Shown: positions 26,198 through 35,939, numbered from the stretch's first letter. The stretch is 64,000 bases of DNA from an uncultured Brachybacterium sp. (GCF_947500705.1 NZ_CANMSY010000001.1:62001-126000), one strand, 5' to 3'. Numbers and translations are program-made. Notes: generated by a model not told the origin, from the letters alone.

Positions 26198-27652
26198 ATG
26201 GGGCAGCACAGCGGTGGGAGCGACGGCGAGAAGGGCTCCGCACCGGCGGCGGTGAACCCGAACCTCGTGATGGCGGTCCTGCTCGCAGGTGCCTTCGTCA
26301 TCATCCTCAACCAGACCCTGCTGAACACGGCCCTGCCGGCGTTCATGGTCGACTTCGGCATCACCGCGAACACCGCCCAGTGGGTGACCACGCTGTTCAT
26401 GCTGGTCAACGGAATCATGATCCCGGCGACGGCGTTCCTGATCCAGAAGTTCACCACGCGCACGATGTTCTTCGCCGCGATGGCCATCTTCGCCGTGGGG
26501 ACGGTCATCTGCGCCGTCGCCCCGGTGTACCCGGTGCTGCTGCTGGGCCGGATCGTGCAGGCCGCGAGCGGCGGGATGATCATGCCGCTGATGCAGACGA
26601 TCCTGTTCGCGATCTTCCCGATCCACAAGCGCGGCACCGCCATGGGCACTTTCGGGCTGGTGATCTCCTTCGCCCCCGCGATCGGCCCCACCCTCTCCGG
26701 CTTCATCGTGGACCACTGGTCCTGGCGATGGCTGTTCGTGATGATGCTGCCGATCGCGCTCGGAGCCCTCCTGTTCGGACACTTCACCCTGAAGAACGTC
26801 ACCGAGCAGACCAATCCTCGCCTGGACGTGCTCTCCCTGATCCTGTCCTCCTTCGCCTTCGGCGGGCTGCTGTTCGGCTTCAGCAATGCGGGCAACGCCG
26901 GCTGGCTGAGCCTGCAGGTGCTCATCCCCCTGATCGTCGGAGCCCTGACCCTGGTGTGGTTCGTGCGCCGCCAGCTGCGTCTCCCGGAGCCCCTGCTCGA
27001 GCTGCGAGTGCTGAGCAACCGCATGTTCACGCTCGGCACCGTGCTGGGGATGCTCGTGTTCATGGCGATGATCGGCGGGATGCTGATGATCCCGCTGTAC
27101 ATGCAGAACATGAGCGACTTCACCGCGATGGAATCCGGGATGGTGCTGCTGCCGGGCGCCGTGATCATGGGTGTCATGTCTCCGGTGACCGGGCGATTCT
27201 TCGACCGCTTCGGTGCCTCTGCGCTCGCGATCACCGGCTTCGCGGTGCTGACGATCACCAGCTTCCTGCTGGCCCGGCTGACCGTGGACACCACCTTCGC
27301 GTACATCGCGATCGTCAATGCCGCGCGGATGTTCGGCACCGCGATGGTGATCATGCCGGTGACCACGGCCGCGCTGAACCAGCTCCCGCAGCGGCTGATC
27401 CCCCACGGCGCCGCCGTGAACAACACCATGCGTCAGGTCGCGGCCTCCATCGGCACCGGGGTGCTGGTGACGGTGATGACGGCCAGCGCCCGGGATCCGC
27501 AGGAGTACGGCGCGGCCGGCGCGATCCATGGCGTGAACGTCGCCTTCATCGTGGCCGGCGGGATCGCGGCGCTGGGACTGATCGGCTCCTGCTTCCTGCG
27601 CGGCTCGCGACCGACCCGCGAGGTCCCCGACGAGGCGCTGGACGAGCGCTGA
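26198..27652 (+). CDS. DHA2-type MFS multidrug transporter
   Basis: A 484-aa, 14-helix proton antiporter of the EmrB/QacA group. Hallmarks are LNQTLLNTALPAFMVDFGI in helix 1, QWVTTLFMLVNGIMIPATAFL, the motif C-type segment GLVISFAPAIGPTLSGFIVDHWSW and GRFFDRFG in the second half. It probably exports lipophilic drugs or toxic metabolites. ATG 26198 is chosen because AGGAGA lies at 26182-26187; an ATG at 26138 has no such site. A repressor-type palindrome overlaps its promoter. Confidence 0.9.
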   Translation: MGQHSGGSDGEKGSAPAAVNPNLVMAVLLAGAFVIILNQTLLNTALPAFMVDFGITANTAQWVTTLFMLVNGIMIPATAFLIQKFTTRTMFFAAMAIFAVGTVICAVAPVYPVLLLGRIVQAASGGMIMPLMQTILFAIFPIHKRGTAMGTFGLVISFAPAIGPTLSGFIVDHWSWRWLFVMMLPIALGALLFGHFTLKNVTEQTNPRLDVLSLILSSFAFGGLLFGFSNAGNAGWLSLQVLIPLIVGALTLVWFVRRQLRLPEPLLELRVLSNRMFTLGTVLGMLVFMAMIGGMLMIPLYMQNMSDFTAMESGMVLLPGAVIMGVMSPVTGRFFDRFGASALAITGFAVLTITSFLLARLTVDTTFAYIAIVNAARMFGTAMVIMPVTTAALNQLPQRLIPHGAAVNNTMRQVAASIGTGVLVTVMTASARDPQEYGAAGAIHGVNVAFIVAGGIAALGLIGSCFLRGSRPTREVPDEALDER

Positions 27653-27742
27653 GCGGTCGGGACGCCGCCCGGCATGCCCCGGGCGCAGCCCGGCGCGCCC
27701 CCTGACTCCTGCCGTCCCGCCCTGCGAGGCGCCCCGCACCCC

Positions 27743-27770
27743 TTGCGCGTGGCGGCAGGCTTCGTAGACT
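27743..27770 (+). promoter_or_regulatory. Candidate promoter of the VOC gene
   Basis: TTGCGC (27743-27748) and TAGACT (27765-27770) with a 16-nt spacer, about 88 nt before the VOC start codon. Confidence 0.45.
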
Positions 27771-27857
27771 CGTCGATGCGACTGAGCTCACAGTGCTGCG
27801 GTCCTCGCGGCGTTCGGCCTCCCCGCAGCCTCCGCGCCGCTCATCCGAGGAGGAATC

Positions 27858-28658
27858 ATGAGCAGGACCACCGGAACCAGCACCTGGACCGACCTGTCCG
27901 TCCAGGACCTCGATGCCGCAAAGGTCTTCTACTCGGGGCTCTTCGGCTGGACCTTCCGCGAACTCGGCGAGGAGTTCGGTCACTACGCGATGATCTCCAA
28001 CAGCGACGGTGCCTCCGTGGGCGGCGCCATGTCGGTCGCGGGGATGACGGGGCCCGACGGGACAGCGCTGCCCACCGGCTGGGACGTCTACCTCACCGTC
28101 GACGATGCCGACGCCCGCCTCGCCACCGCTCTTGCGGAGGGCGGCACCGCCCTCACCCCGATCATGGATATCGGCACCGACGGCCGGAACGTGATGCTGC
28201 AGGACCCCACCGGCGCCTCCATCGGGATGTGGCAGGCCAAGGAGTTCGAGGGGTACGAGTTCACCGGCGCCCCCGGCTCCCCGGTGTGGTTCGAGCTGAT
28301 GACCCACCGCTACGACGACGCCGCCGCGTTCTACACCGCAGTGTTCGAGGCCCAGCTCGTGGCGATGACCGAACCGATGGAGGACGATTCCTTCCGCTAC
28401 GCCACCAATGGCCCGAGCGAGAGCGCCAGCTGGGGCCTGGGCGATGCGACCGGGGTCATGCCCGCGGAGGCGACAGGCTGGCGGATCTACTTCGGCGTCG
28501 ACTCGAGCGACAGCGCGCTCGCGAAGGTCCTCGAGCTCGGCGGGCAGGTCCTCGACGGCCCGGTCGACTCCCCCTTCGGCCGCATCGCGACGATCGCGGA
28601 CCCCGAAGGTGCCACCTTCCAGATCAGCGCGATGAACGAGTCCGTTCCGGAGGGGTGA
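27858..28658 (+). CDS. Two-domain VOC (glyoxalase-like) protein
   Basis: A 266-aa protein made of two vicinal-oxygen-chelate repeats. The first runs about residues 8-125 (TWTDLSVQDLDAAKVFYSGLFGW ... VMLQDPTGASIGMWQ), the second about 133-260 (VWFELMTHRYDDAAAFYTAVF ... ATIADPEGATFQI). This tandem type is common in actinobacteria and often labelled hydroxylase or glyoxalase. Metal ligands of true glyoxalases are not all evident, so it may bind or modify small molecules. AGGAGGAATC precedes the ATG, an excellent ribosome-binding site. Confidence 0.85.
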   Translation: MSRTTGTSTWTDLSVQDLDAAKVFYSGLFGWTFRELGEEFGHYAMISNSDGASVGGAMSVAGMTGPDGTALPTGWDVYLTVDDADARLATALAEGGTALTPIMDIGTDGRNVMLQDPTGASIGMWQAKEFEGYEFTGAPGSPVWFELMTHRYDDAAAFYTAVFEAQLVAMTEPMEDDSFRYATNGPSESASWGLGDATGVMPAEATGWRIYFGVDSSDSALAKVLELGGQVLDGPVDSPFGRIATIADPEGATFQISAMNESVPEG

Positions 28659-28956
28659 GCACCGAGGCGACCGGCGGGCTGCCCGAACCTCGGCCATCTG
28701 GACACGGGGTGCAACGCAGATCACACTGGGCGCGCGCCTTCCGGACCCGAGCAGGACGTCACGTCCGGATCCTTCGGTGACTGCTGGGTCACCTCCACCG
28801 TCGCCTCATTGGCTTCGCACTTCGGAGGAACCTGAGGTCGATAGTCGCCTGCGACCAGGGAATGCTTCCTCAGCCGTCGGCTCCGATCCCACTGTCGGGC
28901 CCGTTCGCTCGTGCGTGCTGGCCCGCGCCGCTCGCACGTCGATCGAAAGGACCGTG
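28659..28956 (+). promoter_or_regulatory. Control region upstream of the bet operon
   Basis: 298 nt without a supportable gene. It contains a perfect palindrome, GGACGT-C-ACGTCC, at 28754-28766, and a second inverted pair, GGTGAC-N6-GTCACC, at 28776-28793. Either could be the site of a choline-responsive repressor of BetI type, though neither matches the E. coli BetI box. No betI-like gene is in the window. Confidence 0.4.
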
Positions 28957-31209
28957 ATGGCTGAGGCCACCCAGTCTCTTCACCCTGCAGACTCCTCCAG
29001 CACCGGGAGGGACCCCGGCGGTGATGGCAGGGGGCGTGCTTCGACCGTCAGTGCGGCGGCCCCCCGCTCGAGCTCTCCTGTGAACTGGCCGGTGTTCATC
29101 GGCACCGCCGTGATCATCGTGGCGTTCGTGCTGTTCGCCGCGATCTGGCCGGGCACCGCCGAGACCGTCATCTTCGGCTCCATGGGCTGGGTCGCCACGA
29201 ACTTCGGCTGGTACTACGTCCTGACCGCCACCATCGTGGTGGTCTTCGTGCTGATCGTCGCGTTCTCCAAGGTGGGCGGCACGAAGATGGGTCCGGACCA
29301 TTCGCTGCCGAAGTACAACCTGTTCACCTGGGCGGCGATGCTGTTCGCCGCCGGCATCGGCGTGGACCTCATGTTCTTCGGGATCTCCGGGCCCGCCACG
29401 AACTTCCTGACCCCGCCGGATGTCGCGGCCGGGTCCGAAGAAGCGGCCCGTATGGCCCCGCTCTGGACGATCTTCCACTACGGGATCCCCGGCTGGGCGA
29501 TGTACGCCCTGATGGGCATGGCCTTCGGCCTCTTCGCCTATCGCTACCACCTGCCGCTCTCCATCCGCTCCGCGCTCGCACCGATCTTCGGCAGGCGGAT
29601 CCACGGGGGCATCGGACACGCCGCGGAGATCGGCGCGACCATCGGCACGATCTTCGGCATCTCGGTGTCCCTCGGCATCGGCGTCGTCTTCCTGAACTAC
29701 GGGCTCTCGACGCTGTTCGGGATCCCCAACTCCCTCGCCGTGCAGATCGCGCTGATGGCGCTGGCCGTGTTCATCACCGTCCTGTCCACCGTCTCCGGCG
29801 TGGACACGGGCATCCGCCGGCTCTCCGAGCTCAACGTCCTCCTCGCCCTCGCACTCATGCTGTGGGTGCTGTTCTCCGGCAACACCACCCAGCTGCTCAA
29901 CGCCCTGGTCCAGAACATCGGCGACTTCTTCTCCCGGTTCCCTGGGATGATGATGAACACCTTCGCCTACAACGAGGGAGCGGCGGAGTACCCCGCCGAC
30001 CAGTGGATGGCCGATTGGACGCTGTTCTTCTGGGCCTGGTGGATCGCCTGGGCGCCCTTCGTGAGCCTGTTCCTGGCCCGCATCTCCCGCGGCCGCACCC
30101 TGCGCCAGTTCGTGATCGGCGTGCTGCTGATCCCCTTCGCCTTCATCCTCCTGTGGGTCTCCATCTTCGGGAATGCCGCGATGAGCTTCTTCGGGGACCC
30201 GGAGTTCCTCGATCTCGCGATCAACCAGCCCGAGTCCGGGTTCTTCAACCTGCTCGAGCAGTACCCCGGCGCGCTCTTCACCGTCTCCCTCGCTCTGCTC
30301 ACCGGACTGTTCTTCTACGTCACCTCCGCGGACTCCGGCTCGCTGGTGATGGCGAACATGACCTCCAAGACCACCACCACGGACTCCGACGGCGCGCCCT
30401 GGCTGCGCATCGTGTGGGCCGTGATCACCGGCGCCCTGACGCTGGTGATGCTGTTCATCGACGGGGTCTACACGCTGCAGGCCGCGACGGTCATCGTGGG
30501 GCTGCCGCTGTCGATCCTGGTCTACCTGGTGATGTTCAGCCTCTGGAAGGTGCTGCGCACCGAGCACATGAACCTCGAATCCCGCCAGGCGACGCTTCCC
30601 GCGCTGCTGACCAGCCGGGTCCGTGACGCCGAGAGCGGCGAGCGCGGCTCCTGGCGCCAGCGGCTCCAGCACCGCATGTCCTATGCCTCGGCCGAGCAGG
30701 CGACCACCTTCATCGACACCGTGGCCGCCCCCGCGGTCGAGGAGGTCGCCGCGGAGCTGAAGAAGCTCGGCGCCGATGTCGCCTGCCATCGCGGTGCGCA
30801 CCCGGACAGCGAGATCCCCTTCGTGGACCTCGTGGTCTCCTTCCCCGAGGCCGAGGACTTCAAGTACCAGACCTATCCGGTCGCCTTCTCGACACCCAGC
30901 TTCGCGGCCAACCTCGCAGCCGTGCGCGACACCTACTACCGGGTCGAGATCTTCTCGACCCTCGGCTCTCGCGGACGCGACATCATGGGTTATTCGAAGG
31001 ATCAGGTCATCGCCGACGTCCTGGACTCCTACGACGCCCACATCATGTACCTGACGATGAGCACCGAGCTCGGCACCGCGACCGGCACGATCCCCGTCAC
31101 GGCGCCGGACACCTGGGCCGACACCGACCACATCGACACGCCTGCCGGCTCCGGATCGACGGATCCCGAGCCCGCCGGCACCACCGACTCGAAGGAGCGA
31201 CATGACTGA
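28957..31209 (+). CDS. betT: BCCT-family choline transporter
   Basis: A 750-aa, 12-helix secondary transporter of the betaine/choline/carnitine family. It has the conserved glycine-rich helix (MLFAAGIGVDLMFFGISGPATNF), helix 8 aromatic box residues (WTLFFWAWWIAWAPFVSLFLARISRGR) and VTSADSGSLVMANM. The long C-terminal cytosolic tail (about 200 residues, from WKVLRTEHMNL) is typical of BetT choline transporters, where it senses osmolarity. It is first of three genes (betT-betB-betA) for choline uptake and oxidation. ATG 28957 has GAAAGG upstream. The gene overlaps the next by 8 nt. Confidence 0.92.
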   Translation: MAEATQSLHPADSSSTGRDPGGDGRGRASTVSAAAPRSSSPVNWPVFIGTAVIIVAFVLFAAIWPGTAETVIFGSMGWVATNFGWYYVLTATIVVVFVLIVAFSKVGGTKMGPDHSLPKYNLFTWAAMLFAAGIGVDLMFFGISGPATNFLTPPDVAAGSEEAARMAPLWTIFHYGIPGWAMYALMGMAFGLFAYRYHLPLSIRSALAPIFGRRIHGGIGHAAEIGATIGTIFGISVSLGIGVVFLNYGLSTLFGIPNSLAVQIALMALAVFITVLSTVSGVDTGIRRLSELNVLLALALMLWVLFSGNTTQLLNALVQNIGDFFSRFPGMMMNTFAYNEGAAEYPADQWMADWTLFFWAWWIAWAPFVSLFLARISRGRTLRQFVIGVLLIPFAFILLWVSIFGNAAMSFFGDPEFLDLAINQPESGFFNLLEQYPGALFTVSLALLTGLFFYVTSADSGSLVMANMTSKTTTTDSDGAPWLRIVWAVITGALTLVMLFIDGVYTLQAATVIVGLPLSILVYLVMFSLWKVLRTEHMNLESRQATLPALLTSRVRDAESGERGSWRQRLQHRMSYASAEQATTFIDTVAAPAVEEVAAELKKLGADVACHRGAHPDSEIPFVDLVVSFPEAEDFKYQTYPVAFSTPSFAANLAAVRDTYYRVEIFSTLGSRGRDIMGYSKDQVIADVLDSYDAHIMYLTMSTELGTATGTIPVTAPDTWADTDHIDTPAGSGSTDPEPAGTTDSKERHD

Positions 31210-32686
31210 CACCACCGCCACCCTGTTCATCGACGGAGCCTGGGTCCCCTCGTCCTCCGGCGAGACCCGCACCGTCCTCTGCCCCGCGGACCAGTCCGAG
31301 GTCGGCATCGTCTCCGAAGCCACCGGGGAGGACGTCGAACGCGCGATCCTCGCCGCCCGCCGCGCCTTCGAGTCCCGGATCTGGGCCGACAGGCCCGCCT
31401 CCGAGCGGGGTGACTTCCTGCTGCAGGTCGCCGACGCGCTCCAGGAGCGCAAGGCGGAGTTCGCCCGCGCCGAGGCGTTCGACACCGGCAAGCGCCTGGT
31501 CGAGGCCGAGGGCGATATGGACGACATCACCGCCTGCTTCCGCTACTTCGGGAAGGTCGCGGGCCAGAACCCGGGCCGCCTGGTCGACGCGGGTGACGAC
31601 ACCGTGATCTCCCGCGTGGTGCACGAGCCGATCGGCGTGTGCGGCATGCTCACGCCCTGGAACTTCCCCCTGCTGCAGGCCGCATGGAAGATCGCCCCGG
31701 CCCTCGCGGCCGGGAACTCCTTCGTCATCAAGCCCGCCGAGCTCACCCCGCACACCACGATCCTGATCGTGGACGTGCTCGACAAGCTCGGCCTGCCGGC
31801 CGGGGTCGCGAACCTGGTGCTGGGTGATGGCGGCGTGGTCGGCGCACCGCTGTCCTCGCATCCCGAGATCGATCTGGTCTCCTTCACCGGTGGCCTGGTC
31901 ACCGGCCGGAAGATCGCGGCCTCTGCCGCGCAGGGCATCAAGAAGGTGGCCCTCGAGCTCGGCGGGAAGAACCCCAACGTGATCTTCGCCGACGCCGACT
32001 ACGAGGCTGCGCTGGACAATGCGCTGAACGCCGCTTTCATGGACTCGGGCCTGCTCTGCTCCGCCGGCACGCGCCTGATCCTGCAGGACACCATCGCCGA
32101 GCAGTTCGTCGACGATCTCGTCGCCCGCGCCGAAGGCATCGTGATGGGCGGCCCGCTGGATCCGGACGCCGAGACCGGCCCGCTGATCTCGAAGGACCAC
32201 CGCGACAAGGTCACCGACTACGTCCAGCGCGGCATCGAGGCCGGGGGCCGGCTGCGCACGGGCCACCACTGGGGCGGCCCGGAGCATGAGCAGGGATTCT
32301 TCTACGCCCCGACCATCCTGGACCGGTGCACCGCGGAGAACCCCGCGGTGATCGAGGAAGGCTTCGGCCCGGTCATCACCGTGGAGACCTTCTCCACCGA
32401 GGCGGAGGCGATCGCGATCGCGAACAACACCGAGTACGGTCTCGCCGGTGCGGTGTGGACCTCGAACTCCGGGGTTGCGAACCGGGTCTCGCGGCGGCTG
32501 CGCCACGGCACCATCTGGATCAACGACTTCCACCCCTACCTCCCGCAGGCGGAGTGGGGCGGCTTCAAGATGTCGGGCGTGGGTCGCGAGCTGGGCCCCA
32601 CCGGCCTCGAGGAGTACACCGAGTCCAAGCACATCTTTGAGAACACCGAACCGGCCGTGACCGGCTGGTTCCCGCGCAAGGGCTGA
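31202..32686 (+). CDS. betB: Betaine-aldehyde dehydrogenase
   Basis: A 494-aa NAD(P)-dependent aldehyde dehydrogenase that converts betaine aldehyde to the osmoprotectant glycine betaine. The cofactor segment is GMLTPWNFPLLQAAWKIAPAL, the catalytic Glu lies in VALELGGKNPNVIF (about residues 251-264) and the catalytic Cys in GLLCSAGTRLIL (about 286). Substrate assignment rests on the operon, since betT lies upstream (8-nt overlap, a sign of coupling) and betA downstream. GAAGGAG precedes the start, inside the end of betT. Confidence 0.92.
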   Translation: MTDTTATLFIDGAWVPSSSGETRTVLCPADQSEVGIVSEATGEDVERAILAARRAFESRIWADRPASERGDFLLQVADALQERKAEFARAEAFDTGKRLVEAEGDMDDITACFRYFGKVAGQNPGRLVDAGDDTVISRVVHEPIGVCGMLTPWNFPLLQAAWKIAPALAAGNSFVIKPAELTPHTTILIVDVLDKLGLPAGVANLVLGDGGVVGAPLSSHPEIDLVSFTGGLVTGRKIAASAAQGIKKVALELGGKNPNVIFADADYEAALDNALNAAFMDSGLLCSAGTRLILQDTIAEQFVDDLVARAEGIVMGGPLDPDAETGPLISKDHRDKVTDYVQRGIEAGGRLRTGHHWGGPEHEQGFFYAPTILDRCTAENPAVIEEGFGPVITVETFSTEAEAIAIANNTEYGLAGAVWTSNSGVANRVSRRLRHGTIWINDFHPYLPQAEWGGFKMSGVGRELGPTGLEEYTESKHIFENTEPAVTGWFPRKG

Positions 32687-32787
32687 CCCAGCCACCTCCG
32701 GGCCGCTCCGTCGTGCACCGCACCGCCGTGCACCGCGCCGGCGGGCGGCCCTCCCTCATTTCCCTCCCTCGACAGGAAGCAGCAGAC

Positions 32788-34380
32788 ATGTCAGCACCAG
32801 ACCTCACGTCCGAGAACCCCATCGCCGAGTTCGACTACGTCGTCGTCGGCGGCGGCTCCGCCGGTGCAGCGCTCGCGGCCCGGCTCAGCGAGGACCCGGC
32901 CATCGACGTCGCCCTGCTCGAAGCCGGCCCCTCGGATCTCGAGCATCAGGAGGTGCTGCAGCTCAGGCGCTGGCCCGAGCTGCTCGAGGGCGGGCTGGAC
33001 TGGGACTACCCGATCGAGCCGCAGGAGAACGGCAACTCCTTCATGCGCCACGCCCGCGCGAGGGTGCTGGGCGGCTGCTCCTCCCACAACTCCTGCATCG
33101 CCTTCCACCCGCCGGCGGAGGACATGGATCTGTGGGAGCAGCTCGGCGCCGAGGGCTGGAACGCCGAGACGATCATGCCGCTCATCGCGCGCCTGGAGAC
33201 GAACATGGACCGCACCGGGGACGGTCATGGCACCGACGGCCCCGTGCACCTCATGGATGTCCCGCCCGAGGATCCGGTGGGAGTCGCGCTGCTGAAGGCC
33301 TGCGAGCAGGCCGGCATCCCGACGGCCCGGTTCAACGACTTCGAGACCGTGGTCAACGGCGCGAACTGGTTCCAGGTGAATCGTCAGGCCGATGGCACTC
33401 GGGCGTCCTCGTCCGTGTCCTATCTGCATCCGAACCTGGAGCGGGAGAATCTGCACGTCCTGACCGGCCTGCAGGTGATGCGGGTGCTCTTCGACGAGGA
33501 GCAGCGGGCCACGGGAGTGGAGTACATCGACAACGCCTTCGACCGCTCCTCGATCATGCACGCGCGGCGAGAGGTCATCCTCTCCGCCGGGGCGATCGAC
33601 TCCCCCAAGCTGCTGATGCTCTCCGGCATCGGCCCGGCCGAGCACCTGCGCGAGGTGGGCATCGAGGTGCGGGTGGACTCCCCCGGCGTCGGATCGAACC
33701 TGCAGGACCACCCGGAGGCGGTCATCTCGTGGGAGTCCACGCAGAAGATGACCCGCGAGTCCACCCAGTGGTGGGAGATCGGCATCTTCGCCGCCACCCA
33801 GGAGGGTCTGGATCTGCCGGACCTGATGATGCATTACGGCTCGGTGCCCTTCGACATGCACACCCGGCGTCAGGGCTACCCCACCTCGCCGGAGTCCTTC
33901 GCGCTCACGCCGAACGTCACCCACGCCCGCTCGCGCGGCACGGTGCGCCTGCGCTCGATCGACTACCGCGACAAGCCGAGGGTCGATCCGCGCTACTTCA
34001 CCGACGAGGAGGGCCATGACATGCGCGTGGCCGTCGCCGGGATCAGGAGGGCCCGCGAGATCGTCTCCCAGCCCGGGATGGACGCCTTCCGCGGTCGGGA
34101 GCTGTTCCCCGGCGAGGCCGTGCAGACCGATGAGCAGATCGCCGACTACGTCTCCAAGACCCACAACACCGTCTACCACCCCGCCGGCTCGTGCCGGATG
34201 GGCGCGGTGGATGATGACATGTCGCCGCTGGATCCGCAGCTGCGGGTCAAGGGCGTCACGGGCCTGCGCGTGGTGGACGGCTCGGTGATGCCGCAGCTGG
34301 TCGCCGTGAACCCGAACATCACCACGATGCTGATCGGTGAGCGCGCGGCGGACCTGATCCGCGGCGAGCAGGGCGCCTGA
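32788..34380 (+). CDS. betA: Choline dehydrogenase-type GMC oxidoreductase
   Basis: A 530-aa flavoprotein that should oxidise choline to betaine aldehyde. The FAD-binding motif is VVVGGGSAGAALAARLSE (about residues 19-36), the GMC signature regions are RARVLGGCSSHNSC (about 90-103) and LSAGAIDSPKLLMLSGIG, and the active-site His block is HNTVYHPAGSCRMG. It is more similar in style to soil-actinobacterial choline/alcohol oxidases than to E. coli BetA, so oxidase activity with O2 is possible. AGGAAG precedes ATG 32788. The 101 nt after betB hold no terminator that I can see. Confidence 0.9.
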   Translation: MSAPDLTSENPIAEFDYVVVGGGSAGAALAARLSEDPAIDVALLEAGPSDLEHQEVLQLRRWPELLEGGLDWDYPIEPQENGNSFMRHARARVLGGCSSHNSCIAFHPPAEDMDLWEQLGAEGWNAETIMPLIARLETNMDRTGDGHGTDGPVHLMDVPPEDPVGVALLKACEQAGIPTARFNDFETVVNGANWFQVNRQADGTRASSSVSYLHPNLERENLHVLTGLQVMRVLFDEEQRATGVEYIDNAFDRSSIMHARREVILSAGAIDSPKLLMLSGIGPAEHLREVGIEVRVDSPGVGSNLQDHPEAVISWESTQKMTRESTQWWEIGIFAATQEGLDLPDLMMHYGSVPFDMHTRRQGYPTSPESFALTPNVTHARSRGTVRLRSIDYRDKPRVDPRYFTDEEGHDMRVAVAGIRRAREIVSQPGMDAFRGRELFPGEAVQTDEQIADYVSKTHNTVYHPAGSCRMGAVDDDMSPLDPQLRVKGVTGLRVVDGSVMPQLVAVNPNITTMLIGERAADLIRGEQGA

Positions 34381-34448
34381 TCCTCACCGGCCCGGTTCTG
34401 GGCTGGACACAGGGGACGGCCGTGCGCCACTCCCCACGCAGATCAGGC

Positions 34449-35600
34449 CTAAGCGGCCAGATCAGCCGTCGACGACGTGCGGGCGTGCCCACTGGGGTCG
34501 GTGGTCTCCTGATGGGTGAGGTCGATGGCGTGGGTGACGACGTCAGCCAGTCGGCCGTTGCGGTCGTGGGCCTGCCGTTGCCGGCTGGCCCCTGTTCCGC
34601 TGCTGAGGATCCTGTGCAGGGACTCCTCGACGTAGGCCGCGTCGCCGGACTCGCGCAGGGCGTCCAGGACATGGTCATGGAGTGCGGAGATGACGTGTCG
34701 TGCGGTGTCCGGCGTGTGGGTCATCGGGTGGAGCAGCTCGCCCTCGATGCCCCACCGGCTGGCCTGCCAGGTCGCCTGGCGCAGGATGACGGCGGGCACC
34801 ATGTCGGGTGCCTGTCCGGCCTTCCATTCCCGGGCGGCGGTCTCCACCAGTGCCCGCACCAGGGCGGCGATCAGCACGGTGTCGCGGGGATCGAGGCAGA
34901 CATCGGTCACCCGGATCTCGACGGTGGGGTGGCGGGCGGAGAGTCGTGCGTCGAAATCCGGGTTGATCACGACTCCGGTGTCCGACAGGTCTGCCACCAG
35001 TGAGTGGTAGGCCTGTGCCGAGCCGAAGACGTCCGTCGGCCCGGCGGTGGACCACCGGTTCCAGGCCTGTGTGCGGAAGCTGGCGTAGCCGCTGTCCGTG
35101 CCGTTCCAGAACGGGGAGTTCGAGCTCAATGCGATGAGCGTCGGCAGCCAGGACCTCATGCGGTCCAGGACCGCGACGCCTTCCTCGTCCGAGCCGACGG
35201 AGACGTGGACGTGGCATCCGCAGGTCAGCTGCTCGCGGGCCGTCAGGGCGTACTTCTCCAGCAGCAGGTCATAGCGGTCGTTGCTGGTGGAATGAGGTGT
35301 GACCGCCAGCGGGGAGGTGGCGAGGGCGGCGATCCTCGCGCCCGCCTGTCGGGCGAGCGAGTCGGCAAGGGCGCGGCCTGCCCGTATCTCGGCGGCGAGT
35401 CCGTCCAGACTGCTGTGCGGGTGCGTGATGACTTCGAGCTGTTCCTGGTGCAGCTCGACGGCCAGCATCGGCTGGCCGGAACGATCGACCGCCTGGCCGG
35501 ACTGGCCATGGAGACACAGCAGGTCCGCGGCCAGGGGCAGGGGGGTGCCGTTGTGGGGATCTACGATCAGGAATTCTTCCTCGACACCAAAAGTACGCAT
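34449..35600 (-). CDS. ybdK: YbdK-type carboxylate-amine ligase (glutamate-cysteine ligase 2 family)
   Basis: A 383-aa ATP-grasp-like ligase of the GCS2 family. Hallmarks are the N-terminal TFGVEEEFLIVDP (about residues 3-15), MLAVELHQEQLEVITHP with metal-binding Glu residues, CGCHVHVSVG (about 124-133) and RHPTVEIRVTDVCLDP. E. coli YbdK makes gamma-glutamylcysteine only weakly. In actinobacteria, which use mycothiol, members may make gamma-glutamyl or other amide products, so the substrate is open. ATG 35600 is favoured because the family motif begins at residue 3. It converges on betA. Confidence 0.88.
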   Translation of the reverse strand: MRTFGVEEEFLIVDPHNGTPLPLAADLLCLHGQSGQAVDRSGQPMLAVELHQEQLEVITHPHSSLDGLAAEIRAGRALADSLARQAGARIAALATSPLAVTPHSTSNDRYDLLLEKYALTAREQLTCGCHVHVSVGSDEEGVAVLDRMRSWLPTLIALSSNSPFWNGTDSGYASFRTQAWNRWSTAGPTDVFGSAQAYHSLVADLSDTGVVINPDFDARLSARHPTVEIRVTDVCLDPRDTVLIAALVRALVETAAREWKAGQAPDMVPAVILRQATWQASRWGIEGELLHPMTHTPDTARHVISALHDHVLDALRESGDAAYVEESLHRILSSGTGASRQRQAHDRNGRLADVVTHAIDLTHQETTDPSGHARTSSTADLAA

Positions 35601-35760
35601 CTGATCAGTGTCGTCGACGAACGCGACAGCCCGCACCACACATGACGTGGCCCATATCCCGGGTATGTCTCGCATCCCATCGGTGGCACGCCAGTTCGTG
35701 GTTCGCCGGGGCATCAACCCCCGCCCCGGGGCCCGCCTCGAGGTGAGGCTCTTCGCAGCT
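35601..35760. other. Upstream part of a 339-nt intergenic region
   Basis: The whole gap runs 35601-35939. This first part should hold the YbdK promoter on the minus strand. I see no gene, and no strong promoter pair stands out. The next part is the long inverted repeat at 35761-35822, and the stretch from 35823 to 35939 holds nothing recognisable. Confidence 0.4.
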
Positions 35761-35822
35761 GGTCGACCGTTGCGCAGTGGGCGCTCTGAACGTGGAGAAC
35801 GCCGACTGCGCAACGGTCGACC
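35761..35822. repeat. Perfect 18-bp inverted repeat
   Basis: GGTCGACCGTTGCGCAGT at 35761-35778 is exactly repeated in reverse complement at 35805-35822, around a 26-nt loop. It lies about 120 nt beyond the stop of the minus-strand oxidoreductase gene, so it may act as a distant terminator, but arm and loop sizes resemble a mobile or interspersed hairpin element. Confidence 0.85.
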
Positions 35823-35939
35823 TGCCTCTGGGCGTGGAGGACGCGGTCGGGGCCCCCTCCGCGCCTCACGCGTGGAGGCCGCGCTCAGCGTCAGGGTCCT
35901 GCACCGGGCCCCTCCGAGGCGGCCTCCCTTGCGAGCTGC

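Noticed and set aside
24947-27739. A 930-codon open frame on the minus strand covering the TDT and MFS transporter genes
   Set aside because: Only the last 354 codons match a protein family. The rest is the antisense of the MFS gene, kept open by high GC content. I start the TDT gene at 26011.
28659-28956. A riboswitch (glycine, SAM or other) in the leader of the bet operon
   Set aside because: I compared it with the consensus blocks I know and found no convincing ordered match, only short palindromes.
28870-31530. An 886-codon minus-strand frame opposite betT, and similar long frames opposite nirK (20478-22499), GH65 (60696-63401), hppA (50726-52801), GMC (15813-17570) and the 2048-3406 monooxygenase
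   Set aside because: Composition-driven shadows: repetitive Gly/Arg/His/Asp content, no recognisable domain, and a well-supported gene on the other strand.
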